A stretch of DNA of 58,476 nucleotides from Caldibacillus thermoamylovorans (GTDB lineage: Bacteria > Bacillota > Bacilli > Bacillales > Caldibacillaceae), in the NCBI RefSeq assembly GCF_000751775.1, contig NZ_CCRF01000006.1:1-58476 (forward strand). The letters run 5' to 3'. Under the pieces are notes generated by a model. It was given only the letters and a program-made list of their open reading frames with translations. It was not told the origin of the DNA and did no database searches. Position numbers and translations under genes: made by a program. Positions within the stretch are counted from its first letter, which is position 1, and the number at the start of each line of letters is the position of its first letter. Positions 31,894-47,221 of this stretch are shown piece after piece.

Positions 31894-33972
31894 ATGCCAA
31901 GAGAGTTCTCCTTAGAAAACACTCGTAATATTGGAATCATGGCACATATCGATGCAGGAAAAACAACAACAACCGAACGCATCCTATTTTACACTGGCCG
32001 GATCCATAAAATTGGTGAAACCCATGAAGGTGCTTCCCAAATGGACTGGATGGAGCAAGAACAAGAACGGGGGATTACCATTACTTCTGCTGCTACGACA
32101 GCACAATGGAAAGGTCACCGTGTAAATATTATCGACACCCCGGGACACGTAGACTTCACTGTTGAAGTTGAACGTTCCTTACGTGTACTAGACGGTGCAG
32201 TGACTGTTCTTGACGCCCAATCCGGTGTTGAACCACAAACAGAAACTGTATGGCGTCAAGCAACAACATACGGGGTACCGAGAATTGTTTTTGTAAATAA
32301 AATGGATAAAATCGGGGCCAATTTCTTGTATTCAGTCGATACACTTCATGATCGTTTGCAAGCAAATGCCCATGCGATTCAGTTGCCGATGGGTGCCGAA
32401 GATCAATTCAACGGTATCATCGATTTAGTTGAAATGAAAGCTGTATTTTATGCAAATGATCTTGGTACTGAAATTACTGATGGAGAAATTCCTGACGAGT
32501 ATAAAGACCAAGCTGAGGAATATCGCAACAAATTAATTGAGGCTGTTGCTGAACTTGATGAAGACTTAATGATGAAATATCTTGAAGGTGAAGAAATTAC
32601 AGTTGAAGAACTGAAAGCAGGTATTCGTAAAGCAACTTTAAGTGTTGAGTTCTTCCCGGTACTTTGCGGTTCAGCGTTTAAAAACAAAGGTGTTCAGTTG
32701 ATGCTGGATGCAGTAGTCGACTATCTGCCATCACCGATTGACATACCTTCTATCAAAGGTATTATTCCGGATACGGATGAAGATGTTGAACGTCATGCAG
32801 ATGACAATGAGCCTTTCTCTGCATTAGCATTTAAAGTAATGACCGATCCATATGTTGGTAAACTGACATTCTTCCGTGTTTACTCGGGTACATTGCAATC
32901 CGGCTCTTATGTACTGAACTCTACAAAAGGGAAACGTGAGCGGATTGGGCGTATTCTGCAAATGCACGCAAATCACCGTCAAGAAATTCCGGAAGTTCAT
33001 GCCGGCGACATTGCTGCAGCGGTTGGTTTGAAAGATACAACAACCGGCGATACCCTTTGTGATGAAAAAAATCCGGTTATTTTAGAATCTATGGAATTCC
33101 CGGAACCGGTCATCTCTGTTGCGATTGAACCAAAATCGAAAGCTGACCAAGACAAGATGAGTACAGCATTACAAAAACTTCAAGAAGAAGACCCGACATT
33201 CCGTGCACATACAGACCAAGAAACAGGTCAAACCATCATCGAAGGTATGGGTGAACTTCACCTTGATATTATCGTCGATCGTATGCGCCGTGAATTTAAG
33301 GTAGAAGCAAATGTGGGTGCTCCACAAGTTGCATATCGTGAAACATTTACTACTTCAGCTCAAGTTGAAGGGAAGTTTGTTCGCCAATCCGGTGGACGTG
33401 GACAATATGGTCACGTTTGGATCGAGTTCTCACCGAATGAACAAGGTAAAGGCTTTGAATTTGAAAATGCAATTGTCGGTGGGGTTGTTCCACGCGAATA
33501 TATACCAGCCGTTCAAGCAGGACTTGAAGATGCAATGAAAAACGGTGTCATTGCCGGTTATCCTTTAGTTGACATTAAAGCAAAATTATTTGATGGTTCT
33601 TATCATGATGTTGACTCTAGCGAAATGGCATTTAAAGTTGCGGCTTCACTTGCTTTGAAAAATGCCGCTAAAAAATGTAACCCTGTATTACTGGAACCAA
33701 TTATGAGAGTGGAAGTTGTTATTCCGGAAGAATACTTGGGCGATATTATGGGCGATATTACTTCTCGTCGTGGTCGCGTTGAGGGAATGGAAGCCCGGGG
33801 GAACGCACAAGTTGTTCGTGCAATGGTTCCTCTTGCCGAAATGTTTGGATATGCAACCTCATTGCGTTCCAACACACAAGGACGCGGTACTTTTACAATG
33901 TTTACGGATCACTATGAAGAAGTACCAAAATCAATTGCTGAAGAAATAATTAAAAAAAATAGCGGTCAATAA
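31894..33972 (+). CDS. fusA: Elongation factor G
   Basis: EF-G is the GTPase that drives translocation. The 692 residues have the P-loop [15 protein letters not shown] (from about 17), [17 protein letters not shown], and domains II-V ([30 protein letters not shown]). Length matches B. subtilis EF-G. AAGGAAGGAG precedes the ATG. It lies between rpsG and tuf. Confidence 0.98.
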   Translation: MPREFSLENTRNIGIMAHIDAGKTTTTERILFYTGRIHKIGETHEGASQMDWMEQEQERGITITSAATTAQWKGHRVNIIDTPGHVDFTVEVERSLRVLDGAVTVLDAQSGVEPQTETVWRQATTYGVPRIVFVNKMDKIGANFLYSVDTLHDRLQANAHAIQLPMGAEDQFNGIIDLVEMKAVFYANDLGTEITDGEIPDEYKDQAEEYRNKLIEAVAELDEDLMMKYLEGEEITVEELKAGIRKATLSVEFFPVLCGSAFKNKGVQLMLDAVVDYLPSPIDIPSIKGIIPDTDEDVERHADDNEPFSALAFKVMTDPYVGKLTFFRVYSGTLQSGSYVLNSTKGKRERIGRILQMHANHRQEIPEVHAGDIAAAVGLKDTTTGDTLCDEKNPVILESMEFPEPVISVAIEPKSKADQDKMSTALQKLQEEDPTFRAHTDQETGQTIIEGMGELHLDIIVDRMRREFKVEANVGAPQVAYRETFTTSAQVEGKFVRQSGGRGQYGHVWIEFSPNEQGKGFEFENAIVGGVVPREYIPAVQAGLEDAMKNGVIAGYPLVDIKAKLFDGSYHDVDSSEMAFKVAASLALKNAAKKCNPVLLEPIMRVEVVIPEEYLGDIMGDITSRRGRVEGMEARGNAQVVRAMVPLAEMFGYATSLRSNTQGRGTFTMFTDHYEEVPKSIAEEIIKKNSGQ

Positions 33973-34102
33973 TTGATTTTGTAAAGTGAATCTTGTATAA
34001 CTACTATTGAAGGTTACAAATGCGATGGAAATGGTTTAACCACCTTTCCAGAGCTACATAATATATTTTGTAAATTTTAAAATTAAAGGAGGATATATCC
34101 TA

Positions 34103-35290
34103 ATGGCTAAAGCTAAATATGATCGTTCAAAACCACATGTTAATATTGGTACTATCGGACACGTTGACCATGGTAAAACTACTTTAACTGCAGCAATTAC
34201 TGCTGTTCTTGCAAAACAAGGGAAAGCAGAAGCTCGTGCATATGACCAAATCGACGGTGCTCCTGAAGAAAAAGCTCGTGGAATCACGATTTCTACTGCA
34301 CACGTTGAATATGAAACTGACAAACGGCACTATGCACACGTTGACTGCCCAGGACATGCTGACTATGTTAAAAACATGATTACTGGTGCAGCTCAAATGG
34401 ACGGAGCAATCCTTGTTGTATCTGCTGCTGACGGTCCAATGCCACAAACTCGTGAACACATTCTTCTTTCTCGTCAAGTAGGTGTTCCCTACATCGTTGT
34501 ATTTTTAAACAAATGCGATATGGTTGACGATGAAGAATTATTAGAATTAGTTGAAATGGAAGTTCGTGACCTGTTATCAGAATATGACTTCCCGGGTGAT
34601 GATATCCCTGTTATTAAAGGTTCTGCTTTAAAAGCTCTTGAAGGAGACGCAGAATGGGAAGGTAAAATCCTTGAATTAATGGAAGCTGTTGATGAATACA
34701 TTCCAACTCCACAACGTGAAACTGATAAACCATTTATGATGCCGGTTGAAGATGTATTCTCAATCACTGGTCGTGGTACAGTTGCAACCGGTCGTGTAGA
34801 ACGCGGTGAGTTAAAAGTTGGTGACGTTGTTGAAATCGTTGGTCTTTCAGAAGAACCAAAACAAACAACTGTAACTGGTGTTGAAATGTTCCGTAAATTA
34901 TTAGACCAAGCAGAAGCCGGTGACAATATCGGTGCACTTCTTCGTGGGGTTGCTCGTGATGAAGTTGAACGTGGTCAAGTACTTGCTAAACCAGGAACAA
35001 TTACACCACATACAAAATTTAAAGCACAAGTTTACGTATTAACAAAAGAAGAAGGTGGACGTCATACTCCATTCTTCTCAAACTATCGTCCGCAATTCTA
35101 TTTCCGTACAACAGATGTTACAGGCATCATTGAATTACCTGAAGGCGTAGAAATGGTTATGCCTGGCGACAATGTTGAAATGACAGTAGAATTGATTGCA
35201 CCGATCGCTATTGAAGAAGGTACAAAATTCTCAATTCGCGAAGGTGGACGTACAGTCGGAGCAGGCTCTGTTGCTTCTATCGAAAAATAA
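34103..35290 (+). CDS. tuf: Elongation factor Tu
   Basis: EF-Tu delivers aminoacyl-tRNA. The 395 residues carry [11 protein letters not shown] (19-29), the effector [28 protein letters not shown], and domains 2 and 3 with the kirromycin/aminoacyl-tRNA surface intact. AAAGGAGG precedes the ATG. The 130-base gap after fusA holds a small hairpin (GGAAATGG/CCACCTTTCC near 34027-34050). A terminator follows. Confidence 0.98.
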   Translation: MAKAKYDRSKPHVNIGTIGHVDHGKTTLTAAITAVLAKQGKAEARAYDQIDGAPEEKARGITISTAHVEYETDKRHYAHVDCPGHADYVKNMITGAAQMDGAILVVSAADGPMPQTREHILLSRQVGVPYIVVFLNKCDMVDDEELLELVEMEVRDLLSEYDFPGDDIPVIKGSALKALEGDAEWEGKILELMEAVDEYIPTPQRETDKPFMMPVEDVFSITGRGTVATGRVERGELKVGDVVEIVGLSEEPKQTTVTGVEMFRKLLDQAEAGDNIGALLRGVARDEVERGQVLAKPGTITPHTKFKAQVYVLTKEEGGRHTPFFSNYRPQFYFRTTDVTGIIELPEGVEMVMPGDNVEMTVELIAPIAIEEGTKFSIREGGRTVGAGSVASIEK

Positions 35291-35310
35291 AAATCATTTC
35301 GATCAGACGA

Positions 35311-35346
35311 AAGACGGGTAGATAATCTATCCGTCTTGTTTTTTTA
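35311..35346 (+). terminator. Terminator after tuf
   Basis: AAGACGGGTAGA (35311-35322) pairs with TCTATCCGTCTT (35326-35337, one G-U) and is followed by GTTTTTTT. It ends the str operon. Confidence 0.93.
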
Positions 35347-35410
35347 AACAAAAAATTTCAAGCAGATATGCGGCTTCAAATTATTATCAAAAGTTACCAT
35401 GCTAATGATG

Positions 35411-35439
35411 TTGAAAAAAGGTTATGTTCTATGTATAAT
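35411..35439 (+). promoter_or_regulatory. Upstream promoter of the S10 operon
   Basis: TTGAAA (35411-35416), 17 bases, TATAAT (35434-35439). It is the first of two promoters 65 bases apart. Confidence 0.75.
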
Positions 35440-35475
35440 AGTAGAGGTTTTGTTACAGATAACTTTGGAAAAAGG

Positions 35476-35504
35476 TTGCATTCGTTATACTTTTTATGTA
35501 TAAT
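35476..35504 (+). promoter_or_regulatory. Downstream promoter of the S10 operon
   Basis: TTGCAT (35476-35481), 17 bases, TATAAT (35499-35504). Spacing and -10 are ideal, as expected for a large ribosomal-protein operon. Confidence 0.82.
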
Positions 35505-35519
35505 ATCAAATGTTGACTT

Positions 35520-35940
<421 letters not shown>

Positions 35941-35973
35941 TCAATTCACTTTAAAATTTAGGAGGTGTGACTG

Positions 35974-36603
35974 ATGACCAAAGGAATCTTAGGAAGAAAA
36001 ATTGGTATGACTCAAATTTTCTTGGAAAACGGCGATCTTATCCCTGTTACAGTTGTTGACGTAACACCTAACGTCGTTCTTCAAAAGAAAACTGTTGAAA
36101 CAGACGGTTATAATGCAATTCAATTAGGTTATGAAGATAAACCTGAAAGATTGGCAAATCAGCCTGAAAAAGGCCATGTTGCCAAAGCAAATACCGCTCC
36201 TAAGCGCTTCATCAGTGAAATTAGAGATGTAAATATAGAAGAATATGAAATTGGTCAAGAAGTCAAAGCAGATATTTTTCAAGAAGGTACGATTGTCGAT
36301 GTAACCGGAATTTCCAAAGGGAAAGGATTCCAAGGTGCTATTAAACGGCACGGACAATCACGTGGACCAATGTCACACGGTTCTCGTTATCATCGTCGTC
36401 CTGGTTCAATGGGGCCAATAGCTCCAAACCGTGTATTCAAATCTAAAGAATTACCGGGTCGTATGGGTGGAGAACAAATTACCATTCAAAACCTGGAAAT
36501 TGTCAAGGTGGATACAGATAGAAACCTTCTATTAATTAAAGGAAATGTTCCTGGTCCAAAAAAATCATTCTTGAAAATTAGAACGGCGATAAAAGCAAAA
36601 TAA
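35974..36603 (+). CDS. rplC: Ribosomal protein uL3
   Basis: L3 reaches the peptidyl-transferase centre through its long loop. The 209 residues include [16 protein letters not shown] and the loop around GTGISKGKG-like [16 protein letters not shown] and [26 protein letters not shown] precedes the ATG. It is second in the S10 operon, 33 bases after rpsJ. Confidence 0.98.
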   Translation: MTKGILGRKIGMTQIFLENGDLIPVTVVDVTPNVVLQKKTVETDGYNAIQLGYEDKPERLANQPEKGHVAKANTAPKRFISEIRDVNIEEYEIGQEVKADIFQEGTIVDVTGISKGKGFQGAIKRHGQSRGPMSHGSRYHRRPGSMGPIAPNRVFKSKELPGRMGGEQITIQNLEIVKVDTDRNLLLIKGNVPGPKKSFLKIRTAIKAK

Positions 36604-36629
36604 ATTAAAGAGGAAAGGAGGACATAGGA

Positions 36630-37253
36630 ATGCCAAAAGTAACTGTGTATAACCAAGCCGGATCACAAGTCGGAGAAATCGAACTGAATGATTCCGTATT
36701 TGGTATTGAACCGAATAAACATGTCATGTCAGAAGTGATCATTAGTTTGCGAGCTTCTCAGAGACAAGGAACTGCAAAAGTAAAAAATCGTTCCGAAGTT
36801 CGCGGCGGTGGTCGTAAACCATGGAGACAAAAAGGAACAGGCCGTGCTCGTCAAGGCTCAATTCGCGCACCTCAATGGCGTGGGGGTGGTACAGTATTTG
36901 GCCCAGTACCGCGTAGTTATGCATATAAACTTCCGAAAAAGGTGCGTCGCTTAGCATTAAAATCGGCTTTATCAACAAAAGTACAAGAAAACAATATTGT
37001 GATACTTGATCAATTAACATTTGAAGCACCAAAGACAAAAGATTTTGTAACTGTTCTAAAAAATCTGTCAGTGGATACAAAAGCACTTATTGTAACAAGT
37101 GATACTAATGAAAATGCAGTATTATCTGCGCGAAATATCCCTGGTGTAAAAGTTGTCAGCTCAAATGCGGTTAATGTATTAGATATTATTGGCCATGAAA
37201 AGTTAATCATGACAGAAGATGCTGCCAGAAAAGTAGAGGAGGTGCTAGCATAA
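36630..37253 (+). CDS. rplD: Ribosomal protein uL4
   Basis: L4 lines the exit tunnel and binds 23S rRNA. The 207 residues include the tunnel loop with [19 protein letters not shown], unmodified at the macrolide-associated residues. In E. coli L4 represses the S10 operon; in Bacilli this is not established. Its stop overlaps the rplW start by one base (TAATG). Confidence 0.98.
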   Translation: MPKVTVYNQAGSQVGEIELNDSVFGIEPNKHVMSEVIISLRASQRQGTAKVKNRSEVRGGGRKPWRQKGTGRARQGSIRAPQWRGGGTVFGPVPRSYAYKLPKKVRRLALKSALSTKVQENNIVILDQLTFEAPKTKDFVTVLKNLSVDTKALIVTSDTNENAVLSARNIPGVKVVSSNAVNVLDIIGHEKLIMTEDAARKVEEVLA

Positions 37254-37537
37254 TGGATGCACGTGATGTAATCAAGCGCCCCGTCATTACTGAACGCTCT
37301 ATGAACGATTTGAACGATAGAAAATATACATTTGAAGTAGATGTCAGAGCGAATAAAACCCAAGTAAAACAAGCCGTTGAAGAAATTTTCGGTGTTAAAG
37401 TAGAAAAAGTTAACATTATGAACTACAAAGGTAAGTTCAAAAGAATGGGCAGATATACCGGTTTTACAAATAAACGTAGAAAAGCAATTGTCAAATTAAC
37501 GGAAGATAGTCAAGAGATTGAAATCTTTCAAGCTTAA
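37253..37537 (+). CDS. rplW: Ribosomal protein uL23
   Basis: L23 lies at the tunnel exit and docks trigger factor and SRP. The 94 residues begin [17 protein letters not shown] and include [30 protein letters not shown] inside the end of rplD is its ribosome-binding site, so the pair is translationally coupled. Confidence 0.97.
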   Translation: MDARDVIKRPVITERSMNDLNDRKYTFEVDVRANKTQVKQAVEEIFGVKVEKVNIMNYKGKFKRMGRYTGFTNKRRKAIVKLTEDSQEIEIFQA

Positions 37538-37561
37538 GTAATTGAAAAGGAGGGAAAATAA

Positions 37562-38392
37562 ATGGCGATTAAACATTATAAACCTACCTCAAATGGTCGG
37601 CGTAATATGACGGTTTCCGATTTTGCGGAAATTACTACAGATAAACCGGAAAAATCATTGTTACGTCCGTTAAACAAAAAGGCAGGCCGTAATAACCAAG
37701 GTAAGTTAACTGTTCGTCACCAAGGCGGTGGACATAAACGCCAATACCGTGTGATTGATTTTAAACGTAACAAAGATGGCATACTCGGACGCGTTGCCAC
37801 TATTGAATATGATCCGAATCGATCTGCAAATATCGCCTTAATCCATTATCATGATGGAGAAAAAAGATATATTCTTGCACCAAAAGGATTAGAAGTCGGA
37901 ATGGATATTGAATCCGGTCCGGATGCGGATATTAAAGTTGGAAATGCTCTACCTTTGGCAAACATTCCGGTTGGTACCGTAATTCATAACATTGAATTAA
38001 AACCCGGAAAAGGCGGTCAATTAGTTCGTTCTGCCGGAGCAAGTGCACAAGTGCTCGGTAAAGAAGGCAAATATGTACTAGTTCGCTTAACATCCGGTGA
38101 AGTTCGTATGGTTCTTGGTACTTGCCGTGCAACAGTCGGTCAAGTTGGAAATGAACAACATGAACTTATAAATATCGGTAAAGCAGGTCGTTCCCGCTGG
38201 TTAGGCAAACGCCCAACTGTACGCGGATCTGTAATGAACCCGAATGACCATCCACACGGTGGTGGTGAAGGTAAAGCTCCTGTTGGACGTAAATCTCCAA
38301 TGACTCCTTGGGGTAAACCTGCACTTGGATATAAAACTCGTAAGAAAAATAATAAGTCAGATAAGTTTATCGTACGTCGTCGTAAAAAATAA
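37562..38392 (+). CDS. rplB: Ribosomal protein uL2
   Basis: L2 is needed for subunit association and peptidyl-transferase activity. The 276 residues contain the conserved His region [19 protein letters not shown] (about 222-240). AAAAGGAGGG precedes the ATG. The 60-base gap to rpsS has a hairpin, CTACGGTTC (38403-38411)/GAACCGTAG (38419-38427), without a T-run. Confidence 0.98.
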   Translation: MAIKHYKPTSNGRRNMTVSDFAEITTDKPEKSLLRPLNKKAGRNNQGKLTVRHQGGGHKRQYRVIDFKRNKDGILGRVATIEYDPNRSANIALIHYHDGEKRYILAPKGLEVGMDIESGPDADIKVGNALPLANIPVGTVIHNIELKPGKGGQLVRSAGASAQVLGKEGKYVLVRLTSGEVRMVLGTCRATVGQVGNEQHELINIGKAGRSRWLGKRPTVRGSVMNPNDHPHGGGEGKAPVGRKSPMTPWGKPALGYKTRKKNNKSDKFIVRRRKK

Positions 38393-38452
38393 AATGATTT
38401 GGCTACGGTTCGATGATAGAACCGTAGGGCAATTAAGAAGGGAGGTTCAAAC

Positions 38453-38731
38453 ATGGGTCGTAGCTTAAAAAAGGGTCCTTTTGCAGATGAACATCTTCTG
38501 AAAAAAGTAGATGTATTAAATGAAAGTGGTAAAAAACAAGTAATTAAAACATGGTCTCGTCGTTCAACGATTTTCCCGTCATTTGTAGGGCATACGATTG
38601 CAGTATATGATGGACGTAAACATGTACCGGTTTACATTACCGAAGATATGGTGGGTCATAAACTTGGTGAATTTGCACCAACTCGTACTTATAAAGGCCA
38701 TGCCGGTGATGATAAGAAAACAAGACGTTAA
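38453..38731 (+). CDS. rpsS: Ribosomal protein uS19
   Basis: S19 lies in the 30S head and contacts S13 and L5 bridges. The 92 residues run [19 protein letters not shown] to the signature [23 protein letters not shown] precedes the ATG. Confidence 0.97.
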   Translation: MGRSLKKGPFADEHLLKKVDVLNESGKKQVIKTWSRRSTIFPSFVGHTIAVYDGRKHVPVYITEDMVGHKLGEFAPTRTYKGHAGDDKKTRR

Positions 38732-38749
38732 TGAGAGGAGGGCAAATCC

Positions 38750-39091
38750 ATGGAAGCTAAAGCTGTTGCTAGAACAGTTCGTATTGCACCTCGTAAAGCT
38801 CGCTTAGTCGTTGATCTAATTCGAGGAAAACAAGTCGGTGAAGCAATTTCTATTTTAAAATTCACACCTAAAGCTGCATCCCCAATCGTTGAAAAAGTAT
38901 TAAATTCTGCTATTGCGAATGCTGAACATAACTACGAAATGGATGTAAACAATTTAGTTGTTTCAAAAGCATATGTTGACGAAGGTCCGACATTGAAACG
39001 TTTCCGTCCGCGTGCACAAGGACGTGCTTCACAAATTAATAAACGTACTAGCCATATTACAATTGTGCTATCAGAAAAAAAGGAGGGATAA
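38750..39091 (+). CDS. rplV: Ribosomal protein uL22
   Basis: L22 lines the exit tunnel beside L4. The 113 residues include [20 protein letters not shown] and the tunnel hairpin around [20 protein letters not shown], without the deletions or insertions seen in macrolide resistance. GAGAGGAGGG lies upstream. It ends three bases before rpsC. Confidence 0.97.
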   Translation: MEAKAVARTVRIAPRKARLVVDLIRGKQVGEAISILKFTPKAASPIVEKVLNSAIANAEHNYEMDVNNLVVSKAYVDEGPTLKRFRPRAQGRASQINKRTSHITIVLSEKKEG

Positions 39092-39094
39092 TGA

Positions 39095-40378
<1,284 letters not shown>

Positions 40379-40399
40379 TACTAGGGAGGAGGTAAGGTA

Positions 40400-41073
<674 letters not shown>

Positions 41074-41111
41074 TTTTAAAAAGATTTATGCCTTTTAAGG
41101 AGGTGCGAATG

Positions 41112-41423
41112 ATGCATGTAAAAAAAGGTGATAAAGTGATGGTTATTTCCGGTAAAGATAAAGGCAAGACAGGTATTGTTTTAGCCGCCTATCCTAAAAA
41201 AGACCGGGTGATTGTAGAAAATGTAAATATTGTTAAAAAGCATGCAAAACCATCTCAAGATAATCCTCAAGGTGGAATTATAAACATGGAAGCTGCCATT
41301 CATGTTTCTAACGTTATGCCGATTGATCCTAAGACCGGTGAACCAACTCGTGTTGGTTATCAAGTAATAGATGGTAAAAAAGTACGTATTGCCAAAAAAT
41401 CAGGTGCGGTATTAGATAAATAA
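41112..41423 (+). CDS. rplX: Ribosomal protein uL24
   Basis: ATG 41112 behind AAGGAGGTG gives 103 residues ([19 protein letters not shown]...), the B. subtilis length. The ATG just before (41109) would add one Met; the frame back to 41088 includes the ribosome-binding site. L24 starts 50S assembly; the KOW motif is at the N-terminus. Confidence 0.97.
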   Translation: MHVKKGDKVMVISGKDKGKTGIVLAAYPKKDRVIVENVNIVKKHAKPSQDNPQGGIINMEAAIHVSNVMPIDPKTGEPTRVGYQVIDGKKVRIAKKSGAVLDK

Positions 41424-41451
41424 TTCGTGGTGAAGAAAGGAGGTACACATG

Positions 41452-42197
<746 letters not shown>

Positions 42198-42224
42198 AAC
42201 CCGTTTCGAAAGGAGGTAAATGGT

Positions 42225-42623
42225 ATGGTAATGACAGATCCAATTGCAGATTTATTAACTCGTATTCGTAATGCGAATATGGTACGTCACGATAGTTTAG
42301 AAGTATCTGCTTCGAAAATTAAAAAAGAAATTGCAGAAATTTTGAAACGTGAAGGATTCGTTCGTGATGTTGAATATATCGATGACAACAAACAAGGGAT
42401 CATTCGTATTTTCTTAAAATACGGTCCAAACAACGAACGTGTTATAACCGGTCTAAAGCGTATAAGCAAACCTGGCTTACGTGTGTACGCAAAAGCTGAT
42501 GAAGTACCAAAAGTATTGAACGGATTAGGTATTGCTATTATCTCAACATCATCAGGTGTAATTACGGATAAAGAAGCGCGTGCACGTAAAGTAGGCGGAG
42601 AAGTTTTAGCATACGTTTGGTAA
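42225..42623 (+). CDS. rpsH: Ribosomal protein uS8
   Basis: S8 is a primary 16S rRNA binder and, in E. coli, the spc operon repressor. The 132 residues start [18 protein letters not shown] and end with the signature [28 protein letters not shown] precedes the ATG. Confidence 0.97.
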   Translation: MVMTDPIADLLTRIRNANMVRHDSLEVSASKIKKEIAEILKREGFVRDVEYIDDNKQGIIRIFLKYGPNNERVITGLKRISKPGLRVYAKADEVPKVLNGLGIAIISTSSGVITDKEARARKVGGEVLAYVW

Positions 42624-42650
42624 TCTAGGTATGAATGGAGGTGTATTTTA

Positions 42651-43187
42651 ATGTCACGTATCGGTAAAAAACCTATCGAAGTTCCTGCAGGTGTCACGGT
42701 GACACTTAACGGAAATAGAGTAACTGTAAAAGGACCTAAAGGGGAATTAAGCAGAGAGTTTAATAAAGACATAACGATCACTGTTGAAGATAATGTTGTA
42801 ACCGTCACTCGTCCATCTGATTCCAAAGAACATCGGACAGTTCACGGTACTACCCGTGCAATCCTTGCAAATATGGTTGAAGGAGTTTCAAAAGGTTTTG
42901 AAAAATCTCTTGAACTGATTGGGGTTGGATATCGGGCACAAAAACAAGGGAATAAACTTGTTTTAAGTGTTGGTTATTCTCATCCTGTAGAGATCACTCC
43001 GGAAAATGGGCTTGAAATTGATGTTCCATCCAATACCCAAATCGTTGTGAAAGGTATTGACAAGGAACAAGTTGGGGCATTAGCGGCAAATATTAGAGAT
43101 GTCCGTCCGCCTGAACCATATAAAGGTAAAGGTATTCGCTATGTTGGTGAATATGTCCGTCGAAAAGAAGGTAAGACTGGTAAATAA
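42651..43187 (+). CDS. rplF: Ribosomal protein uL6
   Basis: L6 lies near the sarcin-ricin loop and the factor-binding site. The 178 residues start [15 protein letters not shown] and end with the signature [31 protein letters not shown] precedes the ATG. Confidence 0.97.
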   Translation: MSRIGKKPIEVPAGVTVTLNGNRVTVKGPKGELSREFNKDITITVEDNVVTVTRPSDSKEHRTVHGTTRAILANMVEGVSKGFEKSLELIGVGYRAQKQGNKLVLSVGYSHPVEITPENGLEIDVPSNTQIVVKGIDKEQVGALAANIRDVRPPEPYKGKGIRYVGEYVRRKEGKTGK

Positions 43188-43217
43188 GGATAAACGTTTT
43201 AGAAGGGAGTGACACAC

Positions 43218-43580
43218 ATGATTATAAAACCTGATAAAAATGCGGTTCGCAGAAAAAGACATACACGCATTCGTGCAAAAATATCCGGTACTCCTGAACG
43301 TCCGAGACTCACTGTCTTTCGTTCAAACAAACATATTTATGCACAATTAATCGATGATACGAAGGGTGTAACTGTAGCAAGTGCATCAACTTTAGATAAG
43401 GAAATTAATTTAGAATCAACCAGCAATATTGAAGCAGCTGCAAAAGTAGGCGAGTTGGTGGCTAAACGTGCGTTAGAAAAAGGTTATAAGTCGGTTGTTT
43501 TTGATCGTAGTGGTTATCTGTATCATGGTCGGATTCAAGCTTTAGCAGATTCAGCACGGGAAACCGGTCTGGAATTTTAA
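43218..43580 (+). CDS. rplR: Ribosomal protein uL18
   Basis: L18 binds 5S rRNA with L5. ATG 43218 gives 120 residues ([24 protein letters not shown]), as in B. subtilis; the GTG at 43209 overlaps the AAGGGAGTG site. [24 protein letters not shown] is the conserved C-terminal part. Confidence 0.96.
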   Translation: MIIKPDKNAVRRKRHTRIRAKISGTPERPRLTVFRSNKHIYAQLIDDTKGVTVASASTLDKEINLESTSNIEAAAKVGELVAKRALEKGYKSVVFDRSGYLYHGRIQALADSARETGLEF

Positions 43581-43601
43581 TAGAAAAAGGAGGGAAAATT
43601 T

Positions 43602-44102
43602 ATGCGTCGTATTGATCCATCAAAACTTGAACTTGAAGAACGTGTAGTTACTGTTAACCGCGTGGCTAAAGTTGTTAAAGGTGGTCGCCGCTTCCGTTTC
43701 ACAGCGCTTGTTGTTGTAGGTGACAAGAATGGCCATGTAGGATTTGGAACAGGGAAAGCTCAAGAAGTTCCGGATGCAATTCGTAAAGCAGTAGAAGATG
43801 CTAAGAAAAACTTAGTGGAAGTTCCTCGCGTTGGTACTACCATTCCTCATGAGGTAATCGGAAACTTCGGAGCTGGAAAAATTCTTTTGAAGCCTGCTCA
43901 TGAAGGTACCGGAGTTATCGCAGGCGGTCCTGTACGTGCCGTGCTAGAACTAGCTGGAATTTCTGATATTTTATCAAAATCACTAGGATCTAACACACCA
44001 ATTAATATGGTACGAGCTACAATGGACGGAATTCATCAATTAAAACGTGCTGAGGACGTAGCGAAATTACGTAATAAATCAGTTGAAGAATTGTTAGGAT
44101 AA
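43602..44102 (+). CDS. rpsE: Ribosomal protein uS5
   Basis: S5 helps control decoding accuracy. The 166 residues contain [21 protein letters not shown], with the spectinomycin-loop residues unmodified, and the KH-like [27 protein letters not shown] precedes the ATG. Confidence 0.97.
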   Translation: MRRIDPSKLELEERVVTVNRVAKVVKGGRRFRFTALVVVGDKNGHVGFGTGKAQEVPDAIRKAVEDAKKNLVEVPRVGTTIPHEVIGNFGAGKILLKPAHEGTGVIAGGPVRAVLELAGISDILSKSLGSNTPINMVRATMDGIHQLKRAEDVAKLRNKSVEELLG

Positions 44103-44115
44103 GGAGGGAAATCAG

Positions 44116-44295
44116 ATGGCTAAAACTTTAGAAATTACCCTCACCAAAAGCCTTATTGGTCGTCCAAAAGACCAGAGAGAGACTGTTAAAGCATTGGGTT
44201 TACGCAAAATGCATCAAACGGTTGTAAAAGAAGATAATGCTGCGATTCGCGGTATGATTAATAAAGTGTCACATTTAGTTTCGGTAAAAGAATAA
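44116..44295 (+). CDS. rpmD: Ribosomal protein uL30
   Basis: This 59-residue gene encodes [20 protein letters not shown]... with the L30 pattern [20 protein letters not shown] and [22 protein letters not shown] starts right after the rpsE stop. It fills the only gap between rpsE and rplO. Confidence 0.96.
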   Translation: MAKTLEITLTKSLIGRPKDQRETVKALGLRKMHQTVVKEDNAAIRGMINKVSHLVSVKE

Positions 44296-44325
44296 TAATT
44301 GCGTTTTAACAAAGGAGGTGCCAAC

Positions 44326-44766
44326 ATGAAACTACATGAATTGCAATTGAACGAAGGATCCCGTAAAAGTCGGAAACGTGTCGGTCGCGGTACTGGTAGC
44401 GGTCACGGAAAAACAAGTACACGTGGTCAAAAAGGTCAAAATGCTCGTTCAGGCGGTGGTGTCCGTTTAGGTTTTGAAGGTGGACAAATGCCGTTATTCC
44501 AACGTTTACCAAAACGTGGGTTTACAAACATCAATCGGAAAGAATATGCAGTTGTAAACTTAGATGCCTTAAATCGTTTTGAGGATGGAACTGAAGTAAC
44601 ACCTGAGCTCTTACTTGAAACCGGCGTTGTAAGCAATCAAAAATCCGGAATCAAGATTTTAGCAAAAGGAACCGTTGAGAAAAAGTTAACCGTTAAGGCT
44701 CATAAATTTTCCGCTGCTGCAAAAGAAGCAATTGAAGCTGCAGGTGGCAAAACCGAGGTGGTTTGA
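44326..44766 (+). CDS. rplO: Ribosomal protein uL15
   Basis: ATG 44326 behind AAAGGAGGTG gives 146 residues ([22 protein letters not shown]...), the usual size; the in-frame start at 44299 is upstream of the site. L15 is a late-stage 50S assembly protein. Its stop overlaps the secY ATG by one base. Confidence 0.97.
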   Translation: MKLHELQLNEGSRKSRKRVGRGTGSGHGKTSTRGQKGQNARSGGGVRLGFEGGQMPLFQRLPKRGFTNINRKEYAVVNLDALNRFEDGTEVTPELLLETGVVSNQKSGIKILAKGTVEKKLTVKAHKFSAAAKEAIEAAGGKTEVV

Positions 44767-46058
44767 TGTTCCGGACATTCTCCAATTTTATGCGTGTACG
44801 AGACATAAGAAATAAAATTATTTTTACCTTGTTGATGTTAATCATCTTCAGAATTGGCACATTCATTCCTGTACCGGGGGTTAATGCCGAGGCATTAAAC
44901 TTTGGATCACAAGCAAATGCATTTGGTGTATTGAATATCTTTGGCGGTGGAGCGTTAAAAAACTTCTCTATTTTAGCGATGGGGATTATGCCCTATATTA
45001 CTGCTTCTATCATTATGCAGTTATTACAAATGGATGTTGTTCCAAAGTTGACGGAATGGTCAAAACAGGGTGAAGTCGGCCGTAAAAAAATAGCCCAAGT
45101 TACCCGTTACGCTACAATAATTCTTGGTTTCATTCAAGCTTTGGGAATGTCTTACGGTTTTAATGCATATGTTGGTGGACTTTTGATAGAAGATAATTCA
45201 GTCGCAAATCATCTCTTGATTGCACTTGTACTGACAGCCGGCACTGCCTTTTTACTTTGGTTGGGCGAATTGATTACCGCAAAAGGTGTAGGAAATGGTA
45301 TATCCATTATCATTTTTGCCGGTATCGTTTCTGCTTTCCCGTCAATGATTAATCAAATCTATGCTTCTCAATTTGAAAATGCCGGTGAGCAATTATTTAT
45401 CCGTATTTTGATTGCGTTGCTACTAGTTTTCTTAATTTTAGCGATCGTTGTTGGTGTTATTTTTATCCAACAAGCAGTACGGAAAATACCAATTCAATAT
45501 GCAAAAAGAGTGGCCGGGCAAAATACAGTTGGCGGTAATTCCTCTCATATTCCGCTGAAGGTAAATTCTGCAGGGGTTATCCCAATTATTTTCGCTGTAT
45601 CATTCTTAATTACACCACCGACAATTGCATCTTTTTTTGGTGATAATAAGGTAACGCGATGGATTACCGAATGGTTTAATTATTCCCATCCGTTTGGAAT
45701 GAGCATTTACGTAATTTTAATTATTGCATTTACGTATTTTTATGCGTTTATTCAAGTGAACCCTGAACAACTGGCAGATAATTTAAAGAAACAGGGCGCA
45801 TACGTACCCGGACATAGACCCGGTAAACAAACCCAAGATTACTTTACAGGTGTTTTATATCGTCTCACCTTTGTAGGTTCGATCTTCCTGGCAATTGTTG
45901 CGATTTTACCTGTTATTTTCACGGGAATCGGGAATTTACCGTCCAGTGTTCGAATTGGCGGAACAAGTTTATTGATCGTTATTGGTGTTGCTCTTGAAAC
46001 GACGAAACAGCTTGAGGCACAACTTGTCAAACGTCATTATAAAGGGTTTTTAAAATAG
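44766..46058 (+). CDS. secY: Protein translocase channel SecY
   Basis: SecY is the ten-span channel of the Sec translocon, partner of SecE and SecA. ATG 44766 gives 430 residues beginning [25 protein letters not shown], as in B. subtilis. The plug and pore region (FIPVPGVN), GNGISIIIFAGIVSAFP and the cytoplasmic loop GQNTVGGNSSHIPLKVNSAGVIP are typical. It is translationally coupled to rplO. A hairpin (GTTTAGGA/TCCTAAAC at about 46066-46104) lies before adk. Confidence 0.97.
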   Translation: MFRTFSNFMRVRDIRNKIIFTLLMLIIFRIGTFIPVPGVNAEALNFGSQANAFGVLNIFGGGALKNFSILAMGIMPYITASIIMQLLQMDVVPKLTEWSKQGEVGRKKIAQVTRYATIILGFIQALGMSYGFNAYVGGLLIEDNSVANHLLIALVLTAGTAFLLWLGELITAKGVGNGISIIIFAGIVSAFPSMINQIYASQFENAGEQLFIRILIALLLVFLILAIVVGVIFIQQAVRKIPIQYAKRVAGQNTVGGNSSHIPLKVNSAGVIPIIFAVSFLITPPTIASFFGDNKVTRWITEWFNYSHPFGMSIYVILIIAFTYFYAFIQVNPEQLADNLKKQGAYVPGHRPGKQTQDYFTGVLYRLTFVGSIFLAIVAILPVIFTGIGNLPSSVRIGGTSLLIVIGVALETTKQLEAQLVKRHYKGFLK

Positions 46059-46102
46059 GATAGGGTTTAGGAACGTCCATCCAGGAGTTCCTATAATCCT
46101 AA

Positions 46103-46771
<669 letters not shown>

Positions 46772-46863
46772 AATACTTTTAGCCATAATGTTGATAGAAT
46801 ATTTTTGTTAACTTTTTTCTCCGTTGGCAAAAATTTTTTCGTGATTTATTAGGAGAATCATTG

Positions 46864-46869
46864 TATAAT
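46864..46869 (+). promoter_or_regulatory. Possible -10 element before the KOW gene and infA
   Basis: A perfect TATAAT sits in the 144-base gap after adk. No good -35 is found at 16-18 bases, so the call is tentative. Confidence 0.35.
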
Positions 46870-46915
46870 GTTTATTTGTGTATAGTATTCTGTTTCCCTT
46901 AAGCAGGTGGTTTCT

Positions 46916-47221
46916 ATGGAGAATAGGTATCCTGCACATATTGGTCGAATTGTCTGTGAAACCAGAGGGAGAAACGCTGGTGTTTTCTCTGTCATTGTAG
47001 GTCAAATCGACAATAAACTTGTATTAATTGCGGATGGGGATAAGCGAAAGTTTGATCGTCCCAAGAAGAAAAATATAAATCATTTACATTTATACAATTA
47101 TGTTTCCCCTGAAGTAAAAAACAGTATTTTACAAACAGGTCGGGTAACTGACGGAAAACTGCGATATGCCTTGCATACATTCCGGTCATTTTACTTGGCT
47201 CGCGAGGAGGGAACACATTAA
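46916..47221 (+). CDS. KOW-domain RNA-binding protein (YbzG-like)
   Basis: ATG 46916, behind AGCAGGTGG, gives 101 residues; a GTG at 46907 is inside that site. The N-terminal part ([41 protein letters not shown]) is the L14e/KOW-like fold seen in a small Firmicute protein next to infA. It probably binds RNA or the ribosome, but its role is unknown. Its stop overlaps the infA ATG by one base. Confidence 0.88.
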   Translation: MENRYPAHIGRIVCETRGRNAGVFSVIVGQIDNKLVLIADGDKRKFDRPKKKNINHLHLYNYVSPEVKNSILQTGRVTDGKLRYALHTFRSFYLAREEGTH

